A stretch of 64,000 bases of DNA from the NCBI GenBank assembly GCA_016935365.1, contig JAFGRB010000058.1, forward strand, positions 35,850 to 99,849, written 5' to 3'. The notes under the pieces were generated by a model, which made no database searches, was not told the origin of the DNA, and saw nothing but the letters and a program-made list of their open reading frames with translations. The DNA comes from Deltaproteobacteria bacterium. Its GTDB lineage: Bacteria; Myxococcota; B64-G9. The first letter of the stretch is position 1; each line of letters starts with the position of its first letter. Shown here in pieces: positions 42,391 through 50,725 of this stretch. The position numbers were made by a program, and so were the translations under genes.

Positions 42391-42825
42391 ATGAATGCGG
42401 TCTGCCCGAGATGCCAGCAGGTCAACCGGATTCCGGAGGACAAGCCCGCGGAGAAGGCGAGCTGCGGCCGCTGCCACGCGAGCCTCTTCGACGGCCACCC
42501 GGTCCAGCTCGACGAGTCGAGCTTCGAGAGGCACATCCAGAGGAGCGACGTGACGGTGCTGGTCGACTTCTGGTCACCCCGCTGCGGCCCGTGCATGATG
42601 ATGGCCCCGGTCTTCGAGCAGGCCGCCGGGCGTCTGGAGCCCCGTGTCCGCCTGGCCAAGCTGAACACGGACGCGGCTCCGGGCATCGCGGCCCGGCACG
42701 GCATCCAGGCCATTCCCACCTTGATCCTCTTTGCAGACGGGCGCGAGCTGGCGCGGAGCTCGGGTGCCATGAGCCTGGAGGGGCTGCTGGCCTGGGTGGA
42801 TCGGCAGCTGGGCGCTAACGGCTGA
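42391..42825 (+). CDS. trxC: Thioredoxin 2 (TrxC-like) with N-terminal zinc ribbon
   Basis: A 144-aa cytosolic thiol-disulfide reductant. The N-terminal zinc-ribbon cysteines are VCPRCQQ and ASCGRCHASLF. The thioredoxin fold has the active site FWSPRCGPCMM (the usual WAxWCGPC with Arg before Cys) and the cis-proline in IQAIPTLILF. Length and zinc motif match E. coli TrxC. It is divergent from the Cys-rich lipoprotein and convergent with the thioredoxin-like lipoprotein gene (1 bp between stops). It may supply reducing power for Msr or oxidative-stress repair. Confidence 0.93.
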   Translation: MNAVCPRCQQVNRIPEDKPAEKASCGRCHASLFDGHPVQLDESSFERHIQRSDVTVLVDFWSPRCGPCMMMAPVFEQAAGRLEPRVRLAKLNTDAAPGIAARHGIQAIPTLILFADGRELARSSGAMSLEGLLAWVDRQLGANG

Positions 42826-42826
42826 G

Positions 42827-43969
42827 TCACTTGCAGACGGCGTTGGCGGGCACCGGCGATTCGCTCGAGAGTCGCTTCTCGCAGCCCTCGAGCCCCTTGT
42901 TGTGCTTGCAGAGCTCCTGCTTGATCGCCTCGGGCGCGATGCCGTGGAAGAGGTAGCGGTTGTTGGCCAGCCAGGTCGGGCTGGCCTTGACGCCGAGGGA
43001 TTGGGCGAGCTTGAGATCCTCGGCCAGCAAGCGCTTGCCCTGCTCGCCGCTGGCGCACTTCTCGATGGTCTCGGCCCGGATGCCGTTCGCGCCCGTGCAC
43101 GCCTTCCAGTTCTTGTCCTTGATCTTGCGGTTGCGGCACCAGATGTACTTCATGTACCGGTAGCCCTTGGGGTAGTGCTCGATGGCGCAGAGCTCCCGGA
43201 TGTTCTCGTCCACCTCGTCCTGGCCGTGGAGCGACTTGAACTCGCCGTCCTTCTCGCTGGCGATGAAGTGCACCCGAAAGTCGATCTTGCGCTCGAAGGC
43301 GTCCAGGACCTCCTCCATGGAGTCCAGGGCCCGGGTCCCAAACGGGCACTGGGACATGGTGAAGACCTCCAGCCGCCTGGGCTGATCGGGCCGGCAGACG
43401 GGCTTGCCCTTGCAGTAGGGATCGGCGCAGTCCACCTTGCCGTCGCCGGTGTCGTCCCGGCCGTTGTCGCAGATCTCCGCCCTGGGGTCGAAGTCGGTCG
43501 GGTATCGGAGCCTCTGCATCCGTCCGCTGCCGGTCGTGGCGAGGTAGCGCCGGATCTTGGCGTGCCCCTTGCTCCCCTTGGCGGATGCGTCAAAGAGAAA
43601 GGCCGGAAGCCGCTCGAGCTTCTCCGACTCGAAGATCCGTTTGCACTCCTCCGAGCTCCAGTCGTGCCGGACGACGCGCAGATCGTCGAAGGTCTGCTCG
43701 AGCTTGGCGATCACGGGGCCGGTTTGGCATTTGAGGTCCGTGCAGCGCCGGTCCTCGAGCACGAGCAGGGTCACCGGCTCGGCGGCCTTCTCGGCCGCTC
43801 TCTGGGCGGACAGGGTCGGCGGAGGAGGGCCGGAGCGGCCCGCCTCTCCGGGCTCGTACTCGACCGTGGTCCCGGCCTGCTCGGGCGGCTCCTTCTGGCT
43901 GCAAGCGGCAAAGGTCAGAGCGCAGGACAGGATGAGCAGCTCGAACGCCAGCACTTCTCGTGCAGTCAT
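42827..43969 (-). CDS. Thioredoxin/DsbA-fold lipoprotein of the Mo-oxidoreductase operon
   Basis: A 380-aa exported lipoprotein (signal ELLILSCALTFAAC; lipobox FAAC). Two thioredoxin-like halves are seen: the first with VTLLVLEDRRCTDLKCQTGPV (a CxxxxC pair), the second with LEVFTMSQCPFGTRALDSMEEV, where the usual CxxC is reduced to CPFG. It also has LGVKASPTWLANNRYLF with a cis-Pro loop. Between them is a Ca-binding-like DNGRDDTGDGKVDCADPYC segment. It may be a redox chaperone or structural partner for the membrane oxidoreductase. ATG 43969 overlaps the stop of the Fe-S/cytochrome b gene by ATGA. Confidence 0.75.
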   Translation of the reverse strand: MTAREVLAFELLILSCALTFAACSQKEPPEQAGTTVEYEPGEAGRSGPPPPTLSAQRAAEKAAEPVTLLVLEDRRCTDLKCQTGPVIAKLEQTFDDLRVVRHDWSSEECKRIFESEKLERLPAFLFDASAKGSKGHAKIRRYLATTGSGRMQRLRYPTDFDPRAEICDNGRDDTGDGKVDCADPYCKGKPVCRPDQPRRLEVFTMSQCPFGTRALDSMEEVLDAFERKIDFRVHFIASEKDGEFKSLHGQDEVDENIRELCAIEHYPKGYRYMKYIWCRNRKIKDKNWKACTGANGIRAETIEKCASGEQGKRLLAEDLKLAQSLGVKASPTWLANNRYLFHGIAPEAIKQELCKHNKGLEGCEKRLSSESPVPANAVCK

Positions 43970-45414
43970 GTTCGTTCATCTCCTTCCGGTATGTCCGATC
44001 GTCTCTTTCGGATCTCCTCCCACCAGAGCTGGTGATGCTCGCGGGCGTAGCTCTCCGGGACGGAGCCCCGGAACATGGACACGAGGGCGGGCCTCTCCGA
44101 GCTGACGAAGAGGCTCATGTAGAGGTGGACGATCAGGCCGACGACGACCATGGATGCGGCCGCGAAGTGGACGGGAATCGCCCAGCGCACGGGCCAGCCG
44201 CTGCCCGGCAAGAAGACCATGGCGAGCCCGCTGATCGCGGTCAGCAGCGTCCCGGCGCAGACCAGCATGCCGAAGAGCTTCTGGCCGGCGTTGTACTTGT
44301 CCTGGGGCGGAAGCGGGCGCTCCGATCGCAGGAGAATCCGTCCGGCCATGATCCGCAGCCAGCTGAGATCCTCGCGCCGGAGGCGCAAGCCGCGGACAAA
44401 GGGTCTGAGGTAGCCCCTGAAGCCGAAGGTGGCGTAGGCCAGGAGCACGGCCAGCCACAGCAAGCCCAGCGCGATGTGCGAGTCCAGCATGGCCTCGCGC
44501 GAGCCGAAGATGGCGAGCATGGTCCGGTTGAAGAAGCCCGGCGTCACGCGGTAGCTGCTGCTCGACAGCAGGCCGAAGCCGGTCAGGATCTGGAAGAGCC
44601 ATATCAGCGCGTTGAACCAGTGCAGCCAGACCGCGGGCATGGGCCGGCGCGCGAGGCGCGGCTCCGCGGGCGCCGCCGGATCCTCGGTCTGCTCTCGGGT
44701 CACGGCCAGCTGGCGCAGGAACGCGATCCCCTGACCCAGGAAGGCCAGACCCGCCAGGACGAGAAAGCCGGGCCGGAGGAGCTTCTGCATGATCGCGCCC
44801 TCGATCGGTGGCGAGGTCTTGGCGGGATCCGGCGGGTAGGCGGCGAAGATCCTGTCCAGGTCCTCTCGCTTGCCGGAGTAGAAGAGCCGGGGGCCGATCG
44901 ACACCTCCCGGCTCTCGTTGCGGCGGACGTGGCGATCCAGGAAGGCGCGGCTGAGCTCGCACCCGCGATCGTCCAGGTCGCCGAAGATCCTCGCACCCGC
45001 CGGGCAGGTGTCCACGCAGGCCGGCTGCATTCCGGCGTCGGTCCGGGCGGCGCAGAGGTCGCACTTCTCGATCTGGCCGATGTCCTTGCGGAGCATGCGC
45101 GCGCCATAGGGGCAGGCCGCCACGCAGTAGCCGCAGCCGATGCAGACCTGCGCATCGACTCTCACCCGGCCCTGCTCGTCGCGGTAGCTCGCGCCCGTGG
45201 GACAGGCGGTGAGGCATGTGGCCTGCTCGCAGTGGTGGCACATCCCCACGTAGTGCGTGTAGCTCTGCTCCGCCTCGCTGCAGCCCGGCTTCAAGGGCCG
45301 CACCCAGCAGCGGGTGACGCCCTCCGGCAGAGCCCATTCCTCCTGGCAGGCGATCGTGCAGGCTCCGCATCCCACGCAGCGGTGCATGTCGATGAGCATG
45401 GCTTGTCGCGACAT
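43966..45414 (-). CDS. Fused 4x[4Fe-4S] electron-transfer and cytochrome b561-type membrane subunit
   Basis: 482 aa. The N-terminal about 165 residues are a PsrB/DmsB/FdhH-type ferredoxin with four motifs: CVGCGACTIAC, CHHCEQATCLTACP, CIGCGYCVAACPYGARM and CDLCAARTDAG...CVDTCP. The rest carries a hydrophobic anchor (PGFLVLAGLAFLGQGIAFL) and four cytochrome b561/FdhI-like helices with His candidates (AVWLHWFNALIW, DSHIALGLLW, VHFAAASMVV, IVHLYMSLF) that would bind heme b. Normally the beta and gamma subunits are separate, and here they are fused. It passes electrons between the catalytic molybdo-subunit and the quinone pool. 21 bp follow the catalytic gene. Confidence 0.9.
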   Translation of the reverse strand: MSRQAMLIDMHRCVGCGACTIACQEEWALPEGVTRCWVRPLKPGCSEAEQSYTHYVGMCHHCEQATCLTACPTGASYRDEQGRVRVDAQVCIGCGYCVAACPYGARMLRKDIGQIEKCDLCAARTDAGMQPACVDTCPAGARIFGDLDDRGCELSRAFLDRHVRRNESREVSIGPRLFYSGKREDLDRIFAAYPPDPAKTSPPIEGAIMQKLLRPGFLVLAGLAFLGQGIAFLRQLAVTREQTEDPAAPAEPRLARRPMPAVWLHWFNALIWLFQILTGFGLLSSSSYRVTPGFFNRTMLAIFGSREAMLDSHIALGLLWLAVLLAYATFGFRGYLRPFVRGLRLRREDLSWLRIMAGRILLRSERPLPPQDKYNAGQKLFGMLVCAGTLLTAISGLAMVFLPGSGWPVRWAIPVHFAAASMVVVGLIVHLYMSLFVSSERPALVSMFRGSVPESYAREHHQLWWEEIRKRRSDIPEGDERT

Positions 45415-45435
45415 CGCAGCTCTCTTCTCGCCCGC

Positions 45436-47874
45436 CTAGCAGCTGTCCTCGGGCTTGACCTGGAAGACGCCCGGGCTGTCCTCAGCCTTCTTCTGGGGCT
45501 TCTTCCCGTCCAGGGGCTTCTTCTCGCCTGCTTCGTCCGCTCTCGGCTTCGCCGCGCTCGGATCGGGCAGATCGGGCGCGGGGGCGAGGTCCGAGGCTTT
45601 GGGATAGGCCTCGCGCTCCCGCAGGCTCCTCTCGCTGGTGCCTCCGATCTCCTTGCCTTCTCGATCGACGAGCTGGACGAAGTTGACCCGGAAGCCGGTC
45701 CCGCCGGTCGGGCCGTCCGCCGCGTAGCGGCTGGAGAGCAGGTTGTCCGAGATGCCCTTGGCATGTGCGAAGCGCATGGCCGGCGAGCGGCTGCCGAAGC
45801 CGTGCACCATGAAGACCGCGTCGCTGCGGATGGCCGCCGTCGCCAGGATGGCGATCGGTCCGGTCCTGAAGCCGTCCTGGTTTTCGAGGTAGACCAGATC
45901 GCCGCTTCTGAGACCCTTGGCCCTGGCCTCGTCCGCGTTGATCCACAGGCTGTTCTGCGGGGCCTGGCGTGCAAGCCGCGACAGGTTCTGGGTCCGGGCA
46001 CCGGTGTGGTAGGGGCTGCGTCCGGACAGCAGCCTGTACCAGCCCGGCTCCGGCTGCTCGACCGCCTCGAAGCGCGGGATCGGATCGTGGCCCTTGCTCT
46101 CCAGGGTCGACGAGAAGAGCTCGATCTTCCCGCTCGGGGTGGCGAAGCGGTGGGCAGAGCATTCGGGCAGGAATGGCTGCTGCTCGTCGAGTTGGTGGAT
46201 GCCCTTGCGGGCCAGCTCCTCGTATCCGATCCCCAGAGGCGCCAGGCGGGCGTCCAGGTAGCCCGTCACGTCCGGCTGGGTGAAGCAGTCGGTGTGCCCC
46301 AGCCGGTGGGCGAGCTGTTGGGCGATCCAGTAAGGCTCCTTCGCCTCGCAGCGGGGCGGTATGGCCGGCTGGCGCAGGGCGACGAAGGGCCGGGGATGAT
46401 CCTCGACCGCGTAGACGTCCCCGTGCCGCTCCAGGTAGCTCGCTTCGGGCAGGATCAGGTCGGCCCACAGGGCGCCCTCTGTCGGCCAGATGTCCACCAT
46501 GGTGATGAAGTCGACCCTGCGCATGGCCTCCTTGATCCTGCGAAAGTCGGGGTGAGACTGGGCGAGGTTGTCGGCGTAGAACACCCACTGCTTGATGCGG
46601 GCCCGGGGACCGATGCTGGCCTCGACGATCTCCTGGGCCGCCACGCCGAAGTGGGTGAAGGCGTGCCGGCCCGAGGCTGCGCTCTCGTCCATCTCTCCGT
46701 GGGGCGGGGGGCAGGCCCGCGGGCCGAGCGGGATCCTCGATCTCAGGAAGTATCCGCCCGGCCGTCCCCAGGCGCCCAGCAGGGCCGTCAGGATGGCCAT
46801 GGCCCGAGCTCGCTGGGTGTCGTTGCCGTACCAGGCGCTGAAGCGGCCGCAGTGGATCAGGACCGCCGGCCTGTGCCGGGCCATCCAGCGCGCTTCCTCG
46901 ACGATCGCCTCCCGGGGCAGCTGGGTGACCTCGGAGGCCCAGGCGGGGGTGCAGGGGCGGACCGCCCTACGGATCGAGTCGATGCCGATGCTGTGGCGCT
47001 GGATGTAGTCCCGGTCGTAGGACTCCTCGGCCAGCAGCACGTGGATCCACGCGAGCAGCAGGGCCGTGTCCGTGCCCGGCCGGATCGGCAGCCAGCGATC
47101 GGCCTTGGAGGCGGCCACCGACATGCGCGGATCGGCGACCACCAGCCGGGCGCCGCGGGACAGCGCCTCGGCGAACTCGGCCACCTGGCCGGTCTGTACG
47201 TTCTCGCCGATGTGGCAGCCCAGGAGCACGATCATCCGGCTGCGGGCCATGTCGTGCCGCTCGGGAGAGCCCGGCCCGTCCCCGAAGGTGAGCTGGAAGC
47301 CGACGTCCCGCGGGCCCCGGCACTGGCCGAAGGAGGGCGCGGCCCGGTTGGGGTTGCCCAGGTGGAGCATGAAGGCGTTCATGAAGCGGGAGGCCAGCCC
47401 GTGGGAGAAGAGCCCGATCGAGCCCGGCCCGTGCTCGGCGATCGCCTGGCGCGTCTTCTCGGCCCAGAGATCGAGGGCCTGGTCCCAGCTGATCCGCTTC
47501 CACTTGCCCTCGCCGCGCTCTCCGACCCGGAGCAGCGGGGCGCTCAGGCGATCGGGGTGATCCACCATGTGCCGGCCCGCGTTGCCGCGGGCGCACAGGC
47601 GTCCCTTGCTGCGAGGGTGATCCGGGTTGCCGCGCACCCTCACGATCCGCCCGTCGCGGACCTGGACCAGGATGCCGCATCGCCAGAAGCAGAGATCGCA
47701 GATCGACGGCAGCTCCTCGACCGCTTCCGCGCCCAGCCGGCCCGACCGCCTCAGCCCCGGCTCGCGCCTGGCAGGGAATGCCCCGGCCCGCCCCGGCAGG
47801 GCGGCCGGCGCGAGCGACGAGGCGGTCAGGAGCTTCAGCAGGGTCCTGCGCTTGAGGGTCGGCTCGGTGCTCAT
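45436..47874 (-). CDS. Molybdopterin oxidoreductase catalytic subunit (PsrA/PhsA-like)
   Basis: 812 aa, start ATG 47874 overlapping the upstream stop. A Tat signal (LKRRTLLKLLTASSLAPAAL) indicates periplasmic export with cofactor. The N-terminal [4Fe-4S] site is ICDLCFWRCGILVQV...RLCARG. The bis-MGD domains have CHIGENVQTGQ, VVADPRMSVAASKAD, PEASYLERHGDVYAVED and a C-terminal dinucleotide domain (SLWINADEARAKGLRSGD). A Cys in APSFGQCRGPRD lies where the Mo-ligating Cys of polysulfide/thiosulfate reductases is expected. The last about 60 residues are a Lys/Pro-rich tail. Candidate substrates are polysulfide, thiosulfate or tetrathionate; arsenate and others are not excluded. Confidence 0.88.
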   Translation of the reverse strand: MSTEPTLKRRTLLKLLTASSLAPAALPGRAGAFPARREPGLRRSGRLGAEAVEELPSICDLCFWRCGILVQVRDGRIVRVRGNPDHPRSKGRLCARGNAGRHMVDHPDRLSAPLLRVGERGEGKWKRISWDQALDLWAEKTRQAIAEHGPGSIGLFSHGLASRFMNAFMLHLGNPNRAAPSFGQCRGPRDVGFQLTFGDGPGSPERHDMARSRMIVLLGCHIGENVQTGQVAEFAEALSRGARLVVADPRMSVAASKADRWLPIRPGTDTALLLAWIHVLLAEESYDRDYIQRHSIGIDSIRRAVRPCTPAWASEVTQLPREAIVEEARWMARHRPAVLIHCGRFSAWYGNDTQRARAMAILTALLGAWGRPGGYFLRSRIPLGPRACPPPHGEMDESAASGRHAFTHFGVAAQEIVEASIGPRARIKQWVFYADNLAQSHPDFRRIKEAMRRVDFITMVDIWPTEGALWADLILPEASYLERHGDVYAVEDHPRPFVALRQPAIPPRCEAKEPYWIAQQLAHRLGHTDCFTQPDVTGYLDARLAPLGIGYEELARKGIHQLDEQQPFLPECSAHRFATPSGKIELFSSTLESKGHDPIPRFEAVEQPEPGWYRLLSGRSPYHTGARTQNLSRLARQAPQNSLWINADEARAKGLRSGDLVYLENQDGFRTGPIAILATAAIRSDAVFMVHGFGSRSPAMRFAHAKGISDNLLSSRYAADGPTGGTGFRVNFVQLVDREGKEIGGTSERSLREREAYPKASDLAPAPDLPDPSAAKPRADEAGEKKPLDGKKPQKKAEDSPGVFQVKPEDSC

Positions 47875-48812
47875 GGCTGCGCTCTCCCGATCGCTGCGGC
47901 CGGCTCCGGTGTGCTGCAGCAGCGGATGCCCACGCAGCCCCAGTTGAAGTCCGGGTCGAAGGTGGTCCTGTCTGCGCTCTTGAAGCCGGATTCGCTCAAG
48001 AAGCAGGCTCCGCGGCCGATGCGCAGCGCGCCGGTCCGAGGGCCCGTCGGGTTCCTGCTCGGTCGCGCGCCGACCCGGTAGGGTGCGTAGGCATCGGCGA
48101 CCCACTCGTAGACGTTGCCGGCCAGGTTGTGGACACCTTCGGCCGATACGCCGTCCGGGTAGCTGTCGACCGGCATCAGGTGGCCCGGTCCGTGCTCGAG
48201 CGCGTTGAGCAGGTCCGCATTCGGCGGCGCGTCACCCCACGGGTGAGCTCTCTTCGAGGGCCCGGGCCCGCTGGCCGCTCGCTCCCACTCCGCCTCGGTG
48301 CACAGCCGCCTGCCGATCCAGCTGCAGTAGCTCTGCGCCTGCGTGTAGGACTTGCAGTTGACGGGAAAGGTAGGGCAGAGGTGACCCCGGTTGTCGCACT
48401 CTCTCGGGTAGTGGTTCACCCTGGTCTGATACTCGCCCTCGCGAGGCATGTAGGAGCACTCGGAGCCGCCGGGATCGCATACCCCCGACTGCGCGCAGGC
48501 CTCGTAGCGCTCGACCGTCACCTCGTAGCGGTCGATGCAGTAGGCGTCGAGCTGCACCTCGTGGGCCGGCCCCTGCACGCCGAAGCTCCGCAGGCCTCCG
48601 AAGAAAGCCGGTGGAGGCGCCTCGTGCTCGCTCTCGTCCGAGCCCATGACGAAGGAGCCTGCCGGCACGAGGACCTGTTCGCAGCAAGCCTGCGTGCACT
48701 GGCTGGAGGCCGGACAGACGAAGCGCGGCGGATCGGATGGGCTCTGATCACAGGCCATCAAGATGCACAGGAGCAGAAGAAGGCCGGCTGCCGTGGAGCT
48801 CACTCGTGGCAT
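47871..48812 (-). CDS. FGE/SUMF1-domain lipoprotein
   Basis: A 313-aa exported lipoprotein from MPRVSSTAAGLLLLLCILMAC (lipobox LMAC). It has a formylglycine-generating-enzyme-type fold: VPAGSFVMGSDESEHEAP, YCIDRYEVTVERYEAC, GRRLCTEAEWERAA, NLAGNVYEWVADAY and RIGRGACFLSE...CVGIRCC. The catalytic Cys pair of true FGE is not certain, and the many extra cysteines suggest a binding or structural member. It is the first gene of the molybdo-oxidoreductase operon, and its stop overlaps the catalytic-subunit ATG, so it may be a periplasmic accessory of that enzyme. Confidence 0.85.
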   Translation of the reverse strand: MPRVSSTAAGLLLLLCILMACDQSPSDPPRFVCPASSQCTQACCEQVLVPAGSFVMGSDESEHEAPPPAFFGGLRSFGVQGPAHEVQLDAYCIDRYEVTVERYEACAQSGVCDPGGSECSYMPREGEYQTRVNHYPRECDNRGHLCPTFPVNCKSYTQAQSYCSWIGRRLCTEAEWERAASGPGPSKRAHPWGDAPPNADLLNALEHGPGHLMPVDSYPDGVSAEGVHNLAGNVYEWVADAYAPYRVGARPSRNPTGPRTGALRIGRGACFLSESGFKSADRTTFDPDFNWGCVGIRCCSTPEPAAAIGRAQP

Positions 48813-48971
48813 CTCACTCGTCTCTCCACCTAAATACCCACCGGCCGGAAACAATCAACAGGAAAATATCATTCCCCGGCGATTTTTCTATTGACTAGAT
48901 ACTCTATCGTATTTCTGCCTGGCTCTCGGGCTTGCCAGCCAGGTCGAGCTCGTGTACCTTCTGACCAGCGC

Positions 48972-49700
48972 ATGGACGACCGGCTTCGCCAGCAGCGGGA
49001 TCACTTCGACCACCATCACCGCGAGTACGCCTCCATCCTCTTCGAGCGGGACTCCGCCTTCCACCGGGCCGTCACCGCGCGCATGCTCGAGGCGCTCGAC
49101 CTGCGGCCGGGCGACAGGGTGCTGGATCTCGGCTGCGGCCAGGGCCGGGTGGCCCTGGCCCTGCTGCGGGCGGGCTGCCGGGTCACGGGCCTGGACGTGT
49201 CGCGCGGCAGCCTCGAGAGCCTGAGCGAGCGGGTCGAGCAGCTCGGCTGCCGGGAGGCCTTCGAGGCGCTGTGTCTGCCGGCCGAGGAGCTCGATGCCCG
49301 CGGGCGTTACGACGCGGTCATCGGGCGGGGCATCCTGCACCACCTGGAGCGGCCGGTCGAGGTGCTCGAGCGCGTCCACCGGGCGCTGATCTCCGGCGGG
49401 CGGGCGGTCTTTCTGGACCCGAACCCGCAGCAGCCCCTGTGGATCCCGCTCATTCTGCTGCATCCGGCGCTCTCCTGGTCGGTCGAGCGCCACGTGCTCC
49501 GGGGCACGGCCGAGAACGCGAGCGGCTTCCTCCGGCGAGCCGGCTTCGAGCCCGTGCGGCACCGCTTCGTGGGCTGGGTGCCGCCCGGCTGGTGGGATCG
49601 CTGGCGCGCGGCCCGGCTCGCGGAGAGCCTGCTCACGTCCCTGCCGCTCATCGGACGGCTGGCCCTGTACCTGATGGTGATCGGGGACAAGAGCGGATAG
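48972..49700 (+). CDS. Class I SAM-dependent methyltransferase
   Basis: 242 aa from ATG 48972 (MDDRLRQQRDHFDHHH); the track start in an AT-rich upstream region adds an unlikely leader. SAM motif I is VLDLGCGQGRVALALL near residue 50, motif II is VTGLDVS, with DAVIGRGILHHLERPVEVLERVHRAL and a post-motif GGRAVFLDPNP. It resembles UbiE/bioC-like and lipid or small-molecule methyltransferases; a hydrophobic C-terminal stretch (LLTSLPLIGRLALYLMVIG) suggests membrane contact or a lipid substrate. It is convergent with the MscS gene (20 bp). Substrate unknown. Confidence 0.87.
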   Translation: MDDRLRQQRDHFDHHHREYASILFERDSAFHRAVTARMLEALDLRPGDRVLDLGCGQGRVALALLRAGCRVTGLDVSRGSLESLSERVEQLGCREAFEALCLPAEELDARGRYDAVIGRGILHHLERPVEVLERVHRALISGGRAVFLDPNPQQPLWIPLILLHPALSWSVERHVLRGTAENASGFLRRAGFEPVRHRFVGWVPPGWWDRWRAARLAESLLTSLPLIGRLALYLMVIGDKSG

Positions 49701-49720
49701 CCGGCCTGCGGCCCCGAGCC

Positions 49721-50722
49721 TCAAGAGCTCTCGGGCCGAGGCGCTGCGCTCCGGCCGGCCGGCATGGGGATGGCGTGCGACTGGAAGGCGTCCAGCACGC
49801 GCTCGGTCACGTCGCTGGCGAAGGCCTTCTCGTGGCGGGTGTCATAGACGTAGGCCTTGGCGGTGAGCTCCACGGCCATGACGCCGTGCTCGGGCGGCAG
49901 GACCTGGACCAGGACCGTCCAGGGCTTGCCCAGGTAGAGGTACTTGGAGGCCAGCACGGCCTCCTCCACGATCTCCTTGGCGCGCCGGTGATCGGCCTGG
50001 GGGGTGATGAAGAAGCGCATGACCACCATGCAGTCCAGCTCGCCCGCATTGGCCGAGGCCACCGCGTCCACCAGGAACTTGTTGGAGGGGATGCTGACCA
50101 GGTTGTCGTCCAGGGTCACCAGGCGCACGGTCCGGAGCCCGATCTCCTTCACCTCGCCGTAGAAGCCGCCGAAGTGGATGCGGTCGCCCACCTGGAAGGG
50201 CTTGTTGACGAGGATGCTCAAACCCGCCAGGAAGGAGGCCGCCTCGTCCTTGAGCGCGAAGCCCAGCGTCACCGCCAGGGTGCCCGAGAGCGCCAGCCAG
50301 GCCTGGGAGCTCAGGGTGAAGAGCATGGTGAAGGCCCAGGCGAAGGCGATCACCCAGACGGCGAAGGCGAAGAGCGAGCTCGACTGCTTGATGACCAGGC
50401 GGTGGCGCACCGCGCGCTCGCTCAGCCGCTGGAGCAGGCGCTTGGAGGAGCGCACCAGGAGCACCGCGCCGATCAGCACCGCCAGGGCCCAGGGCAGGGC
50501 CCCGGGGTCGAAGAAGTCCAGCAGTCCGATGTCCGAGGCCTGGGCCGGGACCAGGCTGCTGGCAGCCCCGGGCGGCGCGGCGGCCAGGCCGGCCGGGGCT
50601 GCCTTCATGGTCCCCGGGCTCCCGTCGCCCGGAGGCTTCGGGAGTTGGGGATCCGGAGGCAGCGAGGGCGGCAGACCGGGATCCCTTCCCGGGATGGGCG
50701 CTGGCTGGTCGACGTCCGGCAT
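49721..50722 (-). CDS. mscS: MscS-family mechanosensitive channel pore protein
   Basis: 333 aa. An unusual Pro-rich N-terminus (PGRDPGLPPSLPPDPQLPKPP) is followed by two hydrophobic helices (PWALAVLIGAVLLV, LFAFAVWVIAFAWAFTMLF) and the MscS pore helix and beta domain: LALSGTLAVTLGFALKDEAASFLAGLSILVNKPFQVGDRI. A C-terminal alpha/beta vestibule ends the protein. It lacks the periplasmic domain of MscK/YjeP-type channels. Its ATG is only 3 bp after the stop of a gene encoding a periplasmic coiled-coil/membrane/ATPase protein, so the pair probably forms one complex that releases solutes in response to tension or ATP. Confidence 0.9.
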   Translation of the reverse strand: MPDVDQPAPIPGRDPGLPPSLPPDPQLPKPPGDGSPGTMKAAPAGLAAAPPGAASSLVPAQASDIGLLDFFDPGALPWALAVLIGAVLLVRSSKRLLQRLSERAVRHRLVIKQSSSLFAFAVWVIAFAWAFTMLFTLSSQAWLALSGTLAVTLGFALKDEAASFLAGLSILVNKPFQVGDRIHFGGFYGEVKEIGLRTVRLVTLDDNLVSIPSNKFLVDAVASANAGELDCMVVMRFFITPQADHRRAKEIVEEAVLASKYLYLGKPWTVLVQVLPPEHGVMAVELTAKAYVYDTRHEKAFASDVTERVLDAFQSHAIPMPAGRSAAPRPESS

Positions 50723-50725
50723 GGC

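Noticed and set aside
43960-48081. 1,373-aa plus-strand ORF
   Set aside because: Antisense to the molybdo-oxidoreductase operon; no recognisable motifs.
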